Notes: generated from the sequence alone by a model not told the origin. Counted from the stretch's first letter, positions 25,179 through 34,317 are shown. The stretch: 64,000 nt of DNA from Ewingella allii (GCF_044430645.1 NZ_JAWUDN010000001.1:1302001-1366000), one strand, 5' to 3'. Program-made: numbers and translations.

Positions 25179-26306
25179 TTATTTGCTCCCTGCTGCGCCA
25201 GCGTCCAGTAACAGGCTTACGGTGATGCCTTTCGGGCATTCGTAAGTGCGCACCACAATATAAATCTCCACCTGAGTGGGTGACTTCCAGGTGATCGTCA
25301 CGTCGCCATCCTGCGGCGGCATCACTTCACCAGGGAAGGTGATCCCGTTGATTTCCGACGCCTTAGCCATTTGGCGCAGTACCTTGGCGAAATAGCCCTG
25401 GTGCGCGGCGATGCTGCTTGGCGTGCTGTTTAGCGAACGGTCTGCAATCTTGGCAATTGCCTGGAGGCGAACACGCCGCGCTACCTTATCGACCACGCGC
25501 AGCGCCTCGATAGCCTGATAATCCCCGCCCTCGGCGTCCAGCGTGCGGCCGTCTGACCAATAAAACCCGTCATAGTCCGGGTACCACATCGGCACGCTAA
25601 AACGCTTTTCCTGCAAGGCTTGTAGCGTGGCCAACTCCAGTACCGCGCCATTGCCATCAACCGGCAACTCATCGCTACCCATCGCCAGAAGTGCGCCGGT
25701 CTGCACACGCGCCGGGCTATCGGCTACGGTGACGGCACGGCTGCACAAGCGGCCCGCCAACACGCCCGGCTCATTGCCAAACAGGCGCGGCACCAACTGC
25801 ACGGACGGCGCGGCAATTTGTGCCTGTAGCGTCGCCATGCGTACCAGGTAATCCGCCCAGGCTTCTTTGTCCTGCGGGCCTTCTACTGCCAGAATGAACC
25901 AGCACCAGCGGCCAAACGTCGCCAGCAGCTTGGCGCGTAGGCTTGCCGCGTCGTTGATGGATTGCTTATCGCTGACGGTTTGCGATAACACGACGCCCTC
26001 AACCGACGCCACGCGCTGCGCTTCCAGCACCGCGTCAACCCAATCCCCTGGCTCGGCGCTCTCTGCCAATACGTGAACAAAGCCGCTCCAGTTTTGGCCC
26101 GCGTTCAGCATGGCCGCGTTCAGATCGCTTTTAAGCACGCTGTCAGCCGCGCCCAGCAAGGTGTCAAAATCCGTTTGGGTATTCACCGGCAGGGTTTTAC
26201 CCGCGTTGATTTTCCCCGTCCCCACGTACAAGACTGCACGCTCAATCTCTTTGGTTTCACCCTGTAGCTGGTTAACCTGGTTAACTCCAACCGTTGGCCA
26301 TGTCAT
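25179..26306 (-). CDS. Tail sheath protein (FI position)
   Basis: 375 residues, DUF2586-type contractile sheath of the HP1/K139 branch. It opens MTWPTVGVNQVNQLQGETKE; the C-terminal region is the conserved sheath domain (VARRVRLQAIAKIADRSLNSTPSSIAAH, then ITWKSPTQVEIYIVV). It forms the contractile outer cylinder around the tube. It follows gene S by 11 bp. Confidence 0.82.
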   Translation of the reverse strand: MTWPTVGVNQVNQLQGETKEIERAVLYVGTGKINAGKTLPVNTQTDFDTLLGAADSVLKSDLNAAMLNAGQNWSGFVHVLAESAEPGDWVDAVLEAQRVASVEGVVLSQTVSDKQSINDAASLRAKLLATFGRWCWFILAVEGPQDKEAWADYLVRMATLQAQIAAPSVQLVPRLFGNEPGVLAGRLCSRAVTVADSPARVQTGALLAMGSDELPVDGNGAVLELATLQALQEKRFSVPMWYPDYDGFYWSDGRTLDAEGGDYQAIEALRVVDKVARRVRLQAIAKIADRSLNSTPSSIAAHQGYFAKVLRQMAKASEINGITFPGEVMPPQDGDVTITWKSPTQVEIYIVVRTYECPKGITVSLLLDAGAAGSK

Positions 26307-26317
26307 GCCGTTCCCTC

Positions 26318-26995
26318 TTATCCTGCGCCGTAGCCAATGCCCTGCAATTGACGCGCTAACGCTTTGTTGAAATCCTCTTGCGAAATACCCAGGAAGGGAC
26401 GCGCTGGCACATCAACTGACCAGGAGGCTTTCGCAGCCTTGCCAGAAAGAACCCTAATTAACAGGCCCGCCTTGGCCATCGTCATGCTTTCCTGAATTTC
26501 CTTTAGCGCTGGTTTACGCCACCGCTTGCCCTTTCGTACCTTGTACCCCAGCGTGCGCAGCCGCTTGGCCTGGCGAACGCTGGCCGGTAGGCTTTCTACC
26601 CGGCTCTTTTTTTCTACCTGGCGGCGGTTCACGGTCACGCTCATGCCGTTTTGTTGGCCGTAACCCACCGTTCCCGCTGCCACGGATTTTTTGCCGTTGT
26701 GATAACCGCCGCCGCTTAGGTACACCCGCACCCCGTCAATTTGGGGCATATCCCTGATGTGAAGCAGCTTTGGCATGTTGCGCAGCATCTTGCCCTTGCG
26801 CTTGGTTTGGCGTCCCTGCCATTTCTGCCCGTCCGGCCCTTCCTGGTTCCGCACGTTGCGCTTGGCCGCTGGCATTAATCCGTACTTGGCCAATCGCCAT
26901 AACAGCCGCTGGCGTTTCTGCGGCGTCAGCTCCAGGGCGTTTAGCTGTTTGCGTAACGCCTTTACCTGGGCGGGGTCTAACTGCCCCCTTATCAC
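26318..26995 (-). CDS. Tail completion protein S
   Basis: 225 residues, phage virion morphogenesis (P2 gpS) family. It is highly basic, with LTPQKRQRLLWRLAKYG near residues 33-49 and PFLGISQEDFNKALARQL at the C-terminus, the family's end signature. It helps join tail to head with R. It overlaps R by 4 bp (ATGA). Confidence 0.82.
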   Translation of the reverse strand: MIRGQLDPAQVKALRKQLNALELTPQKRQRLLWRLAKYGLMPAAKRNVRNQEGPDGQKWQGRQTKRKGKMLRNMPKLLHIRDMPQIDGVRVYLSGGGYHNGKKSVAAGTVGYGQQNGMSVTVNRRQVEKKSRVESLPASVRQAKRLRTLGYKVRKGKRWRKPALKEIQESMTMAKAGLLIRVLSGKAAKASWSVDVPARPFLGISQEDFNKALARQLQGIGYGAG

Positions 26996-27501
26996 TTCTC
27001 ACCGTCCCCGATGTGTACGCCGTGACTGTCCACGCCGTAGACTGTTGCCTCGCTGGCCAGCCAGATTTGTGGGTCAGCCAGTCGCCACATTTCCCCATCC
27101 ATGGGGATATTGCCTTGCTCGTCTTTGACCATCGTCAGCGCTTCAACCATCGGCACCGAAATGGCCAACACCGCCGTTTCATCGTCAATCACGTCTATGT
27201 CGAAATCGGGCAAATCCACATCAATGCCCACCTCGTCATAAAGCTCCCGATCAGACTGGTTGAGCCAAACCATCAGCAGCGCGGCCAGGTTGCGCGGGTC
27301 ATACGCCCGGTAGGGGAATCTGTCCCACGTCAGCGCCGCGTCATAACGGATGATGGCCAGGCGGTACTGGTCTAGCCCCAAATCCCTTTGTGCCGGGATA
27401 AACTTCATTTCATCCATGAAACTGGCGAACCCGGTGCCGGCGAAAGTGCGCTTTGGCATGTTCGCATTGATGAAAGCGGTCAGCTCATCCAACTGGCTCA
27501 T
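26992..27501 (-). CDS. Tail completion protein R
   Basis: 169 residues, tail completion R family; it is acidic in the C-terminal half (VDLPDFDIDVIDDE). The segment YRLAIIRYDAALTWDRFPYRAYDPRNLAALLMVWLN matches the family pattern in which a beta strand is followed by the loop to the C-terminal domain. It overlaps L and S by 4 bp each, in the L-R-S order of this group. Confidence 0.78.
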   Translation of the reverse strand: MSQLDELTAFINANMPKRTFAGTGFASFMDEMKFIPAQRDLGLDQYRLAIIRYDAALTWDRFPYRAYDPRNLAALLMVWLNQSDRELYDEVGIDVDLPDFDIDVIDDETAVLAISVPMVEALTMVKDEQGNIPMDGEMWRLADPQIWLASEATVYGVDSHGVHIGDGEK

Positions 27502-27950
27502 ATTTTGCGCACTCCCACGCGGCGTTTTCCCTTGATGGCTCGAATAGCAATGGAACCCTCGGCCAGCAGGCTATTGCGGGTTTCCTCGCTCTCCTGCCCT
27601 GGGTGAGTCTCCCGGCGTCCGATGCTGGCAAACTCCCCCAATAAATCCGCCTTGGCGCGGGCATAAACCGCACGCTTATAGCGGGCGCATAACAGATTCC
27701 CGTCCATCATGCTTATGCCTGGTGCTTCACTTGCCTGGCCAATCCCCTTGGCCTGGTAGTCATCCCTGATTGATGCCAGCAAATCGTTAACTTCACCGGC
27801 TGCGGTCAGCAGCGCCGTGGCCACCGTTCCGCTATCAATATCAGCCGGAATACTTCGCTGTTCCTGAAACTCTTGCAGGTTCAAATCCGGCCAAAAACCA
27901 TCGTTTTTCAGCGGTTCATCGTCGTATTCAATCGGTGTTCCACTGAACAT
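27498..27950 (-). CDS. Head completion protein L
   Basis: 150 residues from the ATG at 27950 (MFSGTPIEYDDEPLKND), which has a GGAG box; the longer reading from 27998 lacks one. The pattern NDGFWPDLNLQEFQEQRSIPADI and YKRAVYARAKADLL fits the P2 gpL head-stabilisation family, which closes the packaged head. The chain ends with a basic tail (KGKRRVGVRKI). Confidence 0.78.
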   Translation of the reverse strand: MFSGTPIEYDDEPLKNDGFWPDLNLQEFQEQRSIPADIDSGTVATALLTAAGEVNDLLASIRDDYQAKGIGQASEAPGISMMDGNLLCARYKRAVYARAKADLLGEFASIGRRETHPGQESEETRNSLLAEGSIAIRAIKGKRRVGVRKI

Positions 27951-28005
27951 AAAATTTCTCCGAAAAGAGAAGCGGGCTGACCGAGATCCAAAGTACATAG
28001 CCCAT
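27928..28005 (-). CDS. Possible leader peptide before L
   Basis: A 25-codon frame (MGYVLWISVSPLLFSEKFYV...) starts 8 nt after a strong GGAGG box, in the gap between M and L, and ends 20 nt inside L. It may only couple translation of L to the upstream message. It could be chance; there is no family to compare with. Confidence 0.25.
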   Translation of the reverse strand: MGYVLWISVSPLLFSEKFYVQWNTD

Positions 28006-28047
28006 AGGCATTACCTCCCTCGCGCCCGCCCCGGCTTGCGGTAGTCT

Positions 28048-28740
28048 TTACTTTTGCAACGCCCGAATACGGGCGGCAATTTGATTTCGCATGGTGCCAA
28101 CCCCGCACGCGCTATGCAGCTTGTGCGCCTGGGCCAGCAGTCCATCCACCTGTTTTAGCAGTGCCACATCCTCCGTTACCGTTGGGCGTGGAATGCCGTC
28201 GCCGTCAAAGAGCTGGCGCATACCGGCGAACTTAAGCCATTTGGCTTGGATCACTTCGTACAGCTCCCATTTTTCCATCACGTTGGCAAACGTGCGGGAG
28301 AAATACGGCTCAATCGGCTGGCCCTCCTTGGCCATCCCCTCCGCCCAGGCCAGCACAGTGTCAGCGGTGAAGGTGACAAAGTTGCTTTTCAGGTCGTCCG
28401 GGGTTTCCTGTCCCTGCTCGATGGCGATATCCACCAAATCCAGGGCGGCGTCAAAGTCGCCCACGTCAAAGAGCCAAATCACGCACCAGGCTAAAACCGG
28501 GTTGCGCTGCACCTCGCCGCTGGCTAGATACTTTTCAACCGTTGGCATCCAGCGCGGCAAATACTGATCGCGCTTGATGGCCACCTTTTGGGACAGTGTC
28601 AGCCCGTGCAATGCCTCAACATCCTTTTGTAAGGCGGCGGCCATAACGTGCATGCTTTCGGAGATATCCAGCGCCCGATGCTGCTTAAGCTTGGCCTCTG
28701 CGGCAATTCGTGCCGAATGGCGTTGCGCGGGTGACATCAT
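28048..28740 (-). CDS. Terminase small subunit M
   Basis: 230 residues, P2 gpM-type small terminase subunit (often annotated as endonuclease subunit), which recognises cos DNA for packaging. Visible features are the basic N-terminus RHSARIAAEAKLKQHRALD, the central VLAWCVIWLFDVGDFDAALDLVDIAIEQG and the C-terminal helix. It begins 2 nt after the capsid stop. Confidence 0.85.
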   Translation of the reverse strand: MMSPAQRHSARIAAEAKLKQHRALDISESMHVMAAALQKDVEALHGLTLSQKVAIKRDQYLPRWMPTVEKYLASGEVQRNPVLAWCVIWLFDVGDFDAALDLVDIAIEQGQETPDDLKSNFVTFTADTVLAWAEGMAKEGQPIEPYFSRTFANVMEKWELYEVIQAKWLKFAGMRQLFDGDGIPRPTVTEDVALLKQVDGLLAQAHKLHSACGVGTMRNQIAARIRALQK

Positions 28741-28742
28741 GG

Positions 28743-29777
28743 TTATTCCCCTACTTTTTCAGCTGGTTCGGCCACGGTGCCAATCGTCACCGCGCTTTCA
28801 TCGATCGCCGCGTACAAATCCAGGTACTCAACCGCGTAACCTTCGTTACGGAGATACTTGTTTTCGTACTGCTTGCGGTCTTCGACAAACTCCGCCTTGC
28901 GCTGGCGAGTGTTACGCTGGGTATAGATGTGCAAGTTACTCAGCGTCGTCACCACCATACGTTTACCCGGCATAAATGGCGGAATAATGGCGCGGCGGCC
29001 CGCAATCGAATCTTGCAGCATTTGCGCCGCGATTTTTTCCGATGGGCGATCAGCAGCTTGGTAAAGGCGATACTGTTCCGCCGCCACCAGGTCAGCACCG
29101 ACCAACACCACAAGGCGCGGGTCATTGCGGAATTGCTGCGGAATCTTGGCGTTAATCAAATCTGATGCCATGGCATCCAATGACTTGTAGTCACCGTGCT
29201 GATCCAGCGTGACCGCATCGGTCAGAATTTGCTTACCACCTTCCCAATTACGCACGATTTCATGCCAACCGATATTGACGTCTTCGCCGTTCGGGTTCTC
29301 TTTGTAATCTGTGGATTTCGCGATGCTCTTACCGTTAAAACCGATACGCAGCATATCCAACGCAAAAGATTGCGTGGTGAAGTCGGTAACGCGCTGGAAG
29401 AATTCATCCTCAGAACCGGCGTTCGCCCAGATAGACAGCAAGTCCCAGCGCAGCGCGGCGCAAGAGTCAGTTTCTACCAACTTGTATTCGTTGCCGGACA
29501 CGCCGACATTACGACGGAAACGCCCTTCTTCGCTGCGGCCGGTGTGCAGACCAGAAGCGCCCACGCTAACGACCTGGCCAGACAGTTGATCAACGTCTGC
29601 CACGGTGATCCAGTTCAGAAAGTCGGAACTTTCCAGTAACGCATCGCGCAGCTGGGTTTCTTTCGGGTCAGTCAGTGAGAAATAATTAGATTCCTCGCCA
29701 GCATCCAGACCGTAGGCCGACGCCAAGCCCGCCGCGAATTGCTTTAAAAAGCCACGCGCCTTTGCATTTAAATTCAT
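28743..29777 (-). CDS. Major capsid protein N
   Basis: 344 residues, P2 gpN family. The N-terminus is MNLNAKARGFLKQFAAGLASAYG, followed by DFLNWITVADVDQLSGQVVSVG and FTTQSFALDMLRIGFNGKS, a family hallmark. The first ~30 residues may be removed by the O protease, as in P2. It forms the shell together with the O scaffold. Confidence 0.92.
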   Translation of the reverse strand: MNLNAKARGFLKQFAAGLASAYGLDAGEESNYFSLTDPKETQLRDALLESSDFLNWITVADVDQLSGQVVSVGASGLHTGRSEEGRFRRNVGVSGNEYKLVETDSCAALRWDLLSIWANAGSEDEFFQRVTDFTTQSFALDMLRIGFNGKSIAKSTDYKENPNGEDVNIGWHEIVRNWEGGKQILTDAVTLDQHGDYKSLDAMASDLINAKIPQQFRNDPRLVVLVGADLVAAEQYRLYQAADRPSEKIAAQMLQDSIAGRRAIIPPFMPGKRMVVTTLSNLHIYTQRNTRQRKAEFVEDRKQYENKYLRNEGYAVEYLDLYAAIDESAVTIGTVAEPAEKVGE

Positions 29778-29840
29778 TGTTCAATCATCCTTAATCGCAA
29801 TTGCGGTTAATAGGTTCCCTGGTGAATCACTTATAAAGGC

Positions 29841-30671
29841 TTATAAGTGGTTAAAAGGTTTGCGCCCGCCTTTCGGGTTATTTTTTGGCAAGTCGGTAAT
29901 ACGCTTGTCCAGCTTGCTAAAGTTATTAACGATTTTCGGCAAGTGATCGCGAAGGCGTGCAAATTCTTCCGTATCAACCACTTCTTTCACGGTTTCAACA
30001 TCGCTTTGAATATCATCAACGGTTGAATCAGTTTCATCCGTTTTGGTTTCAAGTGCTGAAACGCGAGTTTCCAACGCCGCCAATGCTTCCGCTAGCGTTT
30101 GTAATTTGTCGTCACCCTGCGGAGTATCATCGCCTGGGGTTTCGTCTTCGATGCTAAAGATTTTGCGCCATGAGCTTTTAGCTTTACCGTTCCCTGCCAT
30201 CTTAATTTCCTTCACTTTGTTAAATTTAAGCGGAACACTTTTACCAAAAAGATAATTATGCTTTCGCTTATTAAATCGCATCCGCGTTGTGCCAACGCTT
30301 GCGGGTTCATCCGTGACGCCTAACCCTTCCAGGTAATAACGCCCTGTTCCGCGAAAGTCGCCATCTGGCGTTAATTCAACGGAGGTAAAAATAAGTCTTC
30401 CATTGTGATTGGCGTAAATCAGCTCAACCGATGGACACAAACGAGCATAAAGCCTAACTAAACCGTCATCCCCTTCAACGGCCATTACTTCGAGCACTTC
30501 ACCCACATTTCCAGTGCGTCCATGCTCAGGCCACAACAGGGCTGTATATAATTTCGGGTCATAGGTTTCTGCCGCGTCGATTAACATTTGCCGCGTCAAA
30601 TAACGCTTATCAACTGTTTCCCCTTCGGTTGCGATGCAAAGCCATTCCGTCATTAAATGAGAACCTGACAT
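29841..30671 (-). CDS. Capsid scaffold/protease O
   Basis: 276 residues, GPO family. The N-terminal half is the serine protease domain: CIATEGETVDKRYL, the histidine in LWPEHGRTG (about 50) and the serine in IFTSVELTPDGDF (about 95-105), then YLEGLGVTDEPASVGT. The C-terminal half is an acidic coiled coil (about 185-245) that scaffolds the procapsid. It is the first gene of the late operon, divergent from the terminase ATPase gene. An AAGGAGA box lies 11 nt before the ATG. Confidence 0.88.
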   Translation of the reverse strand: MSGSHLMTEWLCIATEGETVDKRYLTRQMLIDAAETYDPKLYTALLWPEHGRTGNVGEVLEVMAVEGDDGLVRLYARLCPSVELIYANHNGRLIFTSVELTPDGDFRGTGRYYLEGLGVTDEPASVGTTRMRFNKRKHNYLFGKSVPLKFNKVKEIKMAGNGKAKSSWRKIFSIEDETPGDDTPQGDDKLQTLAEALAALETRVSALETKTDETDSTVDDIQSDVETVKEVVDTEEFARLRDHLPKIVNNFSKLDKRITDLPKNNPKGGRKPFNHL

Positions 30672-30854
30672 ACGGAATTCATCTCCTTGTTTCCGTGAAT
30701 TGCAGTATCGCCAATTATTTTCAGCCCCGCAGCAAGATAAATTCGGATATAGCCATTAGACGAATTAAACCCGATATTAAGTTAACGAAATAAAGAATCA
30801 CCCACCGCATAATTACCATCATGGAAACAGAGAGACATTAAGGGACTAATAAAA
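30672..30854. promoter_or_regulatory. Divergent late promoter region (O / P)
   Basis: 183 bp between the divergent O and P genes, with no ORF. In P2-type phages both late promoters start here and need Ogr, which binds TGT-N12-ACA. I did not find a convincing copy of that motif by eye, so the operator may have diverged with this Ogr. Confidence 0.5.
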
Positions 30855-32633
30855 GTGGCTTATTATTCAGAGGATTTAATAAGCGTTGCGCGTTCGCTTT
30901 ATTTAAAACGCGCCACGCCAAAAGAGATCGCCAAAGATTTAAACTTGCCAAATGCGCGCATCATTTACTATTGGGCAACAAAATGGAATTGGGCAGATTT
31001 ACTTAGCCACGAATCTACAGAAGAAGCGATTGAGCGCCGCTATCAATTATTGGTTGGTCGCGACGCTAAATCAGAGCTTGAAATAAAGGAAATGGACACC
31101 CTTATTTCTCACGCCGTAAAGCTGCGAGCGCAGACGAATAAGCATAAAGAAAAGCTGGCTGCTTCAAATCCTGATTATCAGGGTGGACACCAGGAGCAGA
31201 ACGACAACGGCGAACCCAAAAAGAAACGCAAGAATAAGAAAAATGATATCTCTGGCCTAACCAAAGATGATTTTGACGCTTTTGCCGAAGAACATTTATT
31301 CGGGTATCAGAAACATTTACGCCTAAATATCGCCAAGCAGATCCGCAACATCCTCAAAAGCCGCCAGATTGGGGCCACCTGGTACTTTGCGTTTGAAGCA
31401 TTTGAAGATGCCGTGTTAACCGGCAAGCCTCAAATTTTCTTATCTGCATCCAAAGCCCAGGCGGAAGTATTCCGCTCTTACATCGTGAATATCGCAGAGC
31501 AGTATTTCGGCGTAGCGCTGACCGGAAACCCGATCCGCCTGAGTAACGGCGCAGAGCTGCGTTTTCTGTCTACCAACAAAAACACCGCGCAATCCTATAG
31601 CGGGCATTTGTACTGCGACGAATATTTTTGGGTGCCTAACTTCGCCGCATTAAACGAGGTGGCCAGCGCCATGGCCACGCACGACCACTGGCGCACAACG
31701 TATTTTTCAACACCTAGCGCCAAAACGCACCAGGCTTACCCGTTCTGGACGGGGGAAGAATGGAAGCGCGGCGACAAAAACAGGACGGCCGTTCAGTTCC
31801 CTACCTTTGATGAAATGCGCGACGGCGGCCGCAGCTGTCCAGACGGGCAATGGCGCTACGTCATTACATTGAAGGATGCCGTTGCGGGCGGCTTTAATCT
31901 GGCCAGCATCGATAAGCTGCGTAATCGCTACAACCGTGACACGTTCAACATGCTTTACATGTGCGTGTTCGTGGATAGCCAAGACAGCGTTTTTAGTTTC
32001 AGCGAGCTGGAGCGCTGCGGCGTCGATGTTGAGGATTGGGATGATCACGACGAAACGGCAGAGCGGCCATTCGGTGGCCGTGAAGTGTGGGGCGGCTTCG
32101 ACCCGGCCCGCTCCGGGGACACGTCAACTTTCGTGATTGTCGCCCCGCCCATTCACGCCGTAGAAGTTTTTCGCGTGCTGCGCGTTCTGCACTGGAAAGG
32201 CATGAATTTCAGCTATCAGGCAGCACAGATCAAAAAGCTGTTTGGCCAATACAACATGAGCTACATCGGCGTAGACGTTACCGGCATCGGGCGCGGCGTG
32301 TTTGAACTGATTGAGCATTTTGCGCTACGTGAAGCAGTGGCCATTCACTACGGCATGGAAACCAAAACGCGCCTGGTACTGAAAATGATTGATGTGATTG
32401 GAGCCAAGCGCCTGCAATGGAACAAAGACAATAAGGAAATCCCCGCATCTTTCCTGGCTATCCGGCGAACGGCAACGGCCAGCGGCAACGCCATGACATT
32501 TAAAGCAGACCGCAGCGCGGAGACTGGCCACGCCGATGCCTTTTGGGCTATCGCGCACGCCGTTATTAACGAACCGATCAACTTTGAGCACAAACGCAAA
32601 TCTAATTGGAAAGTAAGGAAACAGGCAGCATGA
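30855..32633 (+). CDS. Terminase large subunit (ATPase) P
   Basis: 592 residues, P2 gpP-type packaging motor. It has an N-terminal HTH (SLYLKRATPKEIAKDLNLPNARIIYYWA), an ATPase with Walker A-like KSRQIGATW (about 167-175) and Walker B YCDEYFW, and an RNase H-like nuclease with acidic residues in GGFDPARSGDTS, IGVDVTGIGRG and HADAFW. The start is GTG. It overlaps the portal gene by 4 bp. Confidence 0.93.
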   Translation: MAYYSEDLISVARSLYLKRATPKEIAKDLNLPNARIIYYWATKWNWADLLSHESTEEAIERRYQLLVGRDAKSELEIKEMDTLISHAVKLRAQTNKHKEKLAASNPDYQGGHQEQNDNGEPKKKRKNKKNDISGLTKDDFDAFAEEHLFGYQKHLRLNIAKQIRNILKSRQIGATWYFAFEAFEDAVLTGKPQIFLSASKAQAEVFRSYIVNIAEQYFGVALTGNPIRLSNGAELRFLSTNKNTAQSYSGHLYCDEYFWVPNFAALNEVASAMATHDHWRTTYFSTPSAKTHQAYPFWTGEEWKRGDKNRTAVQFPTFDEMRDGGRSCPDGQWRYVITLKDAVAGGFNLASIDKLRNRYNRDTFNMLYMCVFVDSQDSVFSFSELERCGVDVEDWDDHDETAERPFGGREVWGGFDPARSGDTSTFVIVAPPIHAVEVFRVLRVLHWKGMNFSYQAAQIKKLFGQYNMSYIGVDVTGIGRGVFELIEHFALREAVAIHYGMETKTRLVLKMIDVIGAKRLQWNKDNKEIPASFLAIRRTATASGNAMTFKADRSAETGHADAFWAIAHAVINEPINFEHKRKSNWKVRKQAA

Positions 32634-33679
32634 GCAAGCGCAAAAAGCAGCATCGCCCCGCAAAGGTTCGCGCCACACAGCCAGGGAGCAAGGCCAGCAA
32701 TAAGAAAATGAGCATCATCACGCTGGGAAAACCGGAGCCGATTTTAACCACCGGCACCAACTACAAAGATATTTGGTATGACAATGAGTTTGACCATTAT
32801 ACGCAGCCTATTGATCGCCTCGCCCTGGTGCAACTCACCAACCTAAACAGCCAGCACGGTGGCGTGATTTACGCCCGCCATAATATGGTTGCCGCCGACT
32901 ATTTAGGAGGCGGCCTAACGCATGAGCAGCTGCGCGGCGGCGTATTTGATTTTCTTTCACTTGGTGACCTGGGGATCGTGAAAATTCGTAACGGCTGGGG
33001 CGACGTTGTTGCACTTAGCCCTTTGCCATCACTTTATTTACGCGTGCGTAAAACAGGAGAATTTGTCATTTTGCAGGACGGGGAACCACTGGTTTACGAA
33101 CCGGAAGACGTGGTTTTTCTAAAGCAGTATGACCCGCAGCAGCAGGTTTATGGCCTACCGGACTATATCAGCGGCATCCACTCAGCTTTATTAAACAGCG
33201 AGGCAACTATTTTCCGCCGCCGCTATTATCACAACGGGGCGCACACGGGCGGTATTATTTATACCAATGACCCCAATATGAGCGATGAAGTTGAGGAAGA
33301 AATTTCCGACCAGCTGGAAAGCTCAAAGGGGATCGGTAATTTCTCTACCATTTTTGTGAATATTCCGGGCGGCACGGAAAAGGCTATTCAGTTTATTCCG
33401 GTGGGGGATATTGGCGCGAACGATGAATTTAACAACGTGAAGAACATCAGCGCCCAGGACGTTCTCAACGCACATCGCTTCCCGGCTGGCTTAGCGGGAA
33501 TTATCCCAGTAAACACGGGCGGGCTTCCCGACCCGGAGAAGTCCCGCGCCACGTACCGAAAAGATGAGGTTATCCCGTTACAACGCATGATTATGAATGC
33601 CGTGAATAGCGATCCAGATATCCCACAACATTTACATTTGAATTTCGCGTTTGAAGATGAAAGCGGTGATGATAAATGA
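32630..33679 (+). CDS. Portal protein Q
   Basis: 349 residues from the ATG at 32630 (overlapping the terminase stop). PBSX/P2-type portal: IWYDNEFDHYTQPIDRLALVQL, then LKQYDPQQQVYGLPDYISGIHSALLNSEATIFRRRYYHNGAH and the C-terminal HRFPAGLAGIIPVNTGGLPDPEK. It forms the dodecameric ring through which DNA enters the head. Confidence 0.93.
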   Translation: MSKRKKQHRPAKVRATQPGSKASNKKMSIITLGKPEPILTTGTNYKDIWYDNEFDHYTQPIDRLALVQLTNLNSQHGGVIYARHNMVAADYLGGGLTHEQLRGGVFDFLSLGDLGIVKIRNGWGDVVALSPLPSLYLRVRKTGEFVILQDGEPLVYEPEDVVFLKQYDPQQQVYGLPDYISGIHSALLNSEATIFRRRYYHNGAHTGGIIYTNDPNMSDEVEEEISDQLESSKGIGNFSTIFVNIPGGTEKAIQFIPVGDIGANDEFNNVKNISAQDVLNAHRFPAGLAGIIPVNTGGLPDPEKSRATYRKDEVIPLQRMIMNAVNSDPDIPQHLHLNFAFEDESGDDK

Positions 33680-33729
33680 GGCGCAAAAAGATAAACTATC
33701 CGGGTTATTATTCTCCCGGAGCAATCAAC

Positions 33730-33990
33730 ATGCGCGTTATGAAAGTGATATGCCCTGAATGCGGCGCTAATTCTGTGATTAAGAAGACCGCCCGCAAACA
33801 TCGCGAAATATCAGATATCTATTGCGCCTGTTCTGATTATGAGTGTGGTCATACTTTTGTTATGAATATGACCTTTTCGCACACCATCAGCCCCAGCGCC
33901 AAATCCCAGGGCAGTTTATTGAAAGGTTTAGTTAACTCGCTAAAAGGCGATGACAAACAAATGCTTTTGACTCTACTGCAACAAGCCTGA
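33730..33990 (+). CDS. Ogr/Delta-type late transcription activator
   Basis: 86 residues from the ATG at 33730, which has a GGAG box 8 nt upstream; a longer frame starts at 33676 overlapping the portal stop. The zinc-finger pattern is CPEC, then about 22 residues later a pair in CSDYEC followed by GHTF, the Ogr/Delta (PF04606) arrangement with an extra Cys. It would bind upstream of late promoters and contact RNA polymerase alpha. In P2 ogr lies by the tail genes; here it is in the terminase-portal operon. Confidence 0.8.
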   Translation: MRVMKVICPECGANSVIKKTARKHREISDIYCACSDYECGHTFVMNMTFSHTISPSAKSQGSLLKGLVNSLKGDDKQMLLTLLQQA

Positions 33991-34179
33991 ACCACTGCCC
34001 CCATCTTGGGGGTTTTGTTTGTCGTACTCATCTAATCTTTTCAGCAAATCAGCAGATAATTCCGCCACCCAATCTACGGCCCGTTTTTCATCCCCAGCAG
34101 CACACGTTCCTGCTGATACGAGTCTTGTAATCATTTCAATTCTTTCTAAAGCCAGCGTTTCAAAAAACAAATCATTCAT
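33973..34179 (-). CDS. Small SOS-controlled protein, candidate antirepressor
   Basis: 68 residues, mostly helical and acidic (ETLALERIEMITRLVSAG, then DWVAELSADLLKRLDEYDKQ), with a Gly/Ser-rich tail. A very strong AGGGAGGGGGG box precedes the ATG, and a near-consensus LexA box lies 27 bp upstream. It ends 18 bp inside the convergent ogr gene. I recognise no family. Phage 186, whose CI type is used here, is induced by the LexA-controlled antirepressor Tum. This gene could play the same part; that is inference, as there is no visible similarity to Tum or DinI. Confidence 0.6.
   Translation of the reverse strand: MNDLFFETLALERIEMITRLVSAGTCAAGDEKRAVDWVAELSADLLKRLDEYDKQNPQDGGSGSGLLQ
33998..34016 (+). 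terminator. Terminator of the P-Q-ogr operon
   Basis: CCCCC (33998-34002), loop ATCTT, GGGGG (34008-34012), then TTTTG. It begins 8 bp after the ogr stop. Confidence 0.75.
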
Positions 34180-34205
34180 AGGTTCCCCCCTCCCTTAGCG
34201 CAAAT

Positions 34206-34225
34206 GACTGTATGCATGTACAGTA
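34206..34225 (-). promoter_or_regulatory. LexA (SOS) box
   Basis: GACTGTATGCATGTACAGTA contains the perfect core CTGT-N8-ACAG (34208-34223) and matches 16 of 20 positions of TACTGTATATATATACAGTA. It lies just upstream of the 68-residue gene on the minus strand. Confidence 0.85.
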
Positions 34226-34317
34226 CAAGATTGTTAGTAATTATGAAAGCGAAATGAAGATGCATTTACAAGTTCATAATTCTTCTAAATTCCTAACGCC
34301 TTGAAATCATTATCAAT

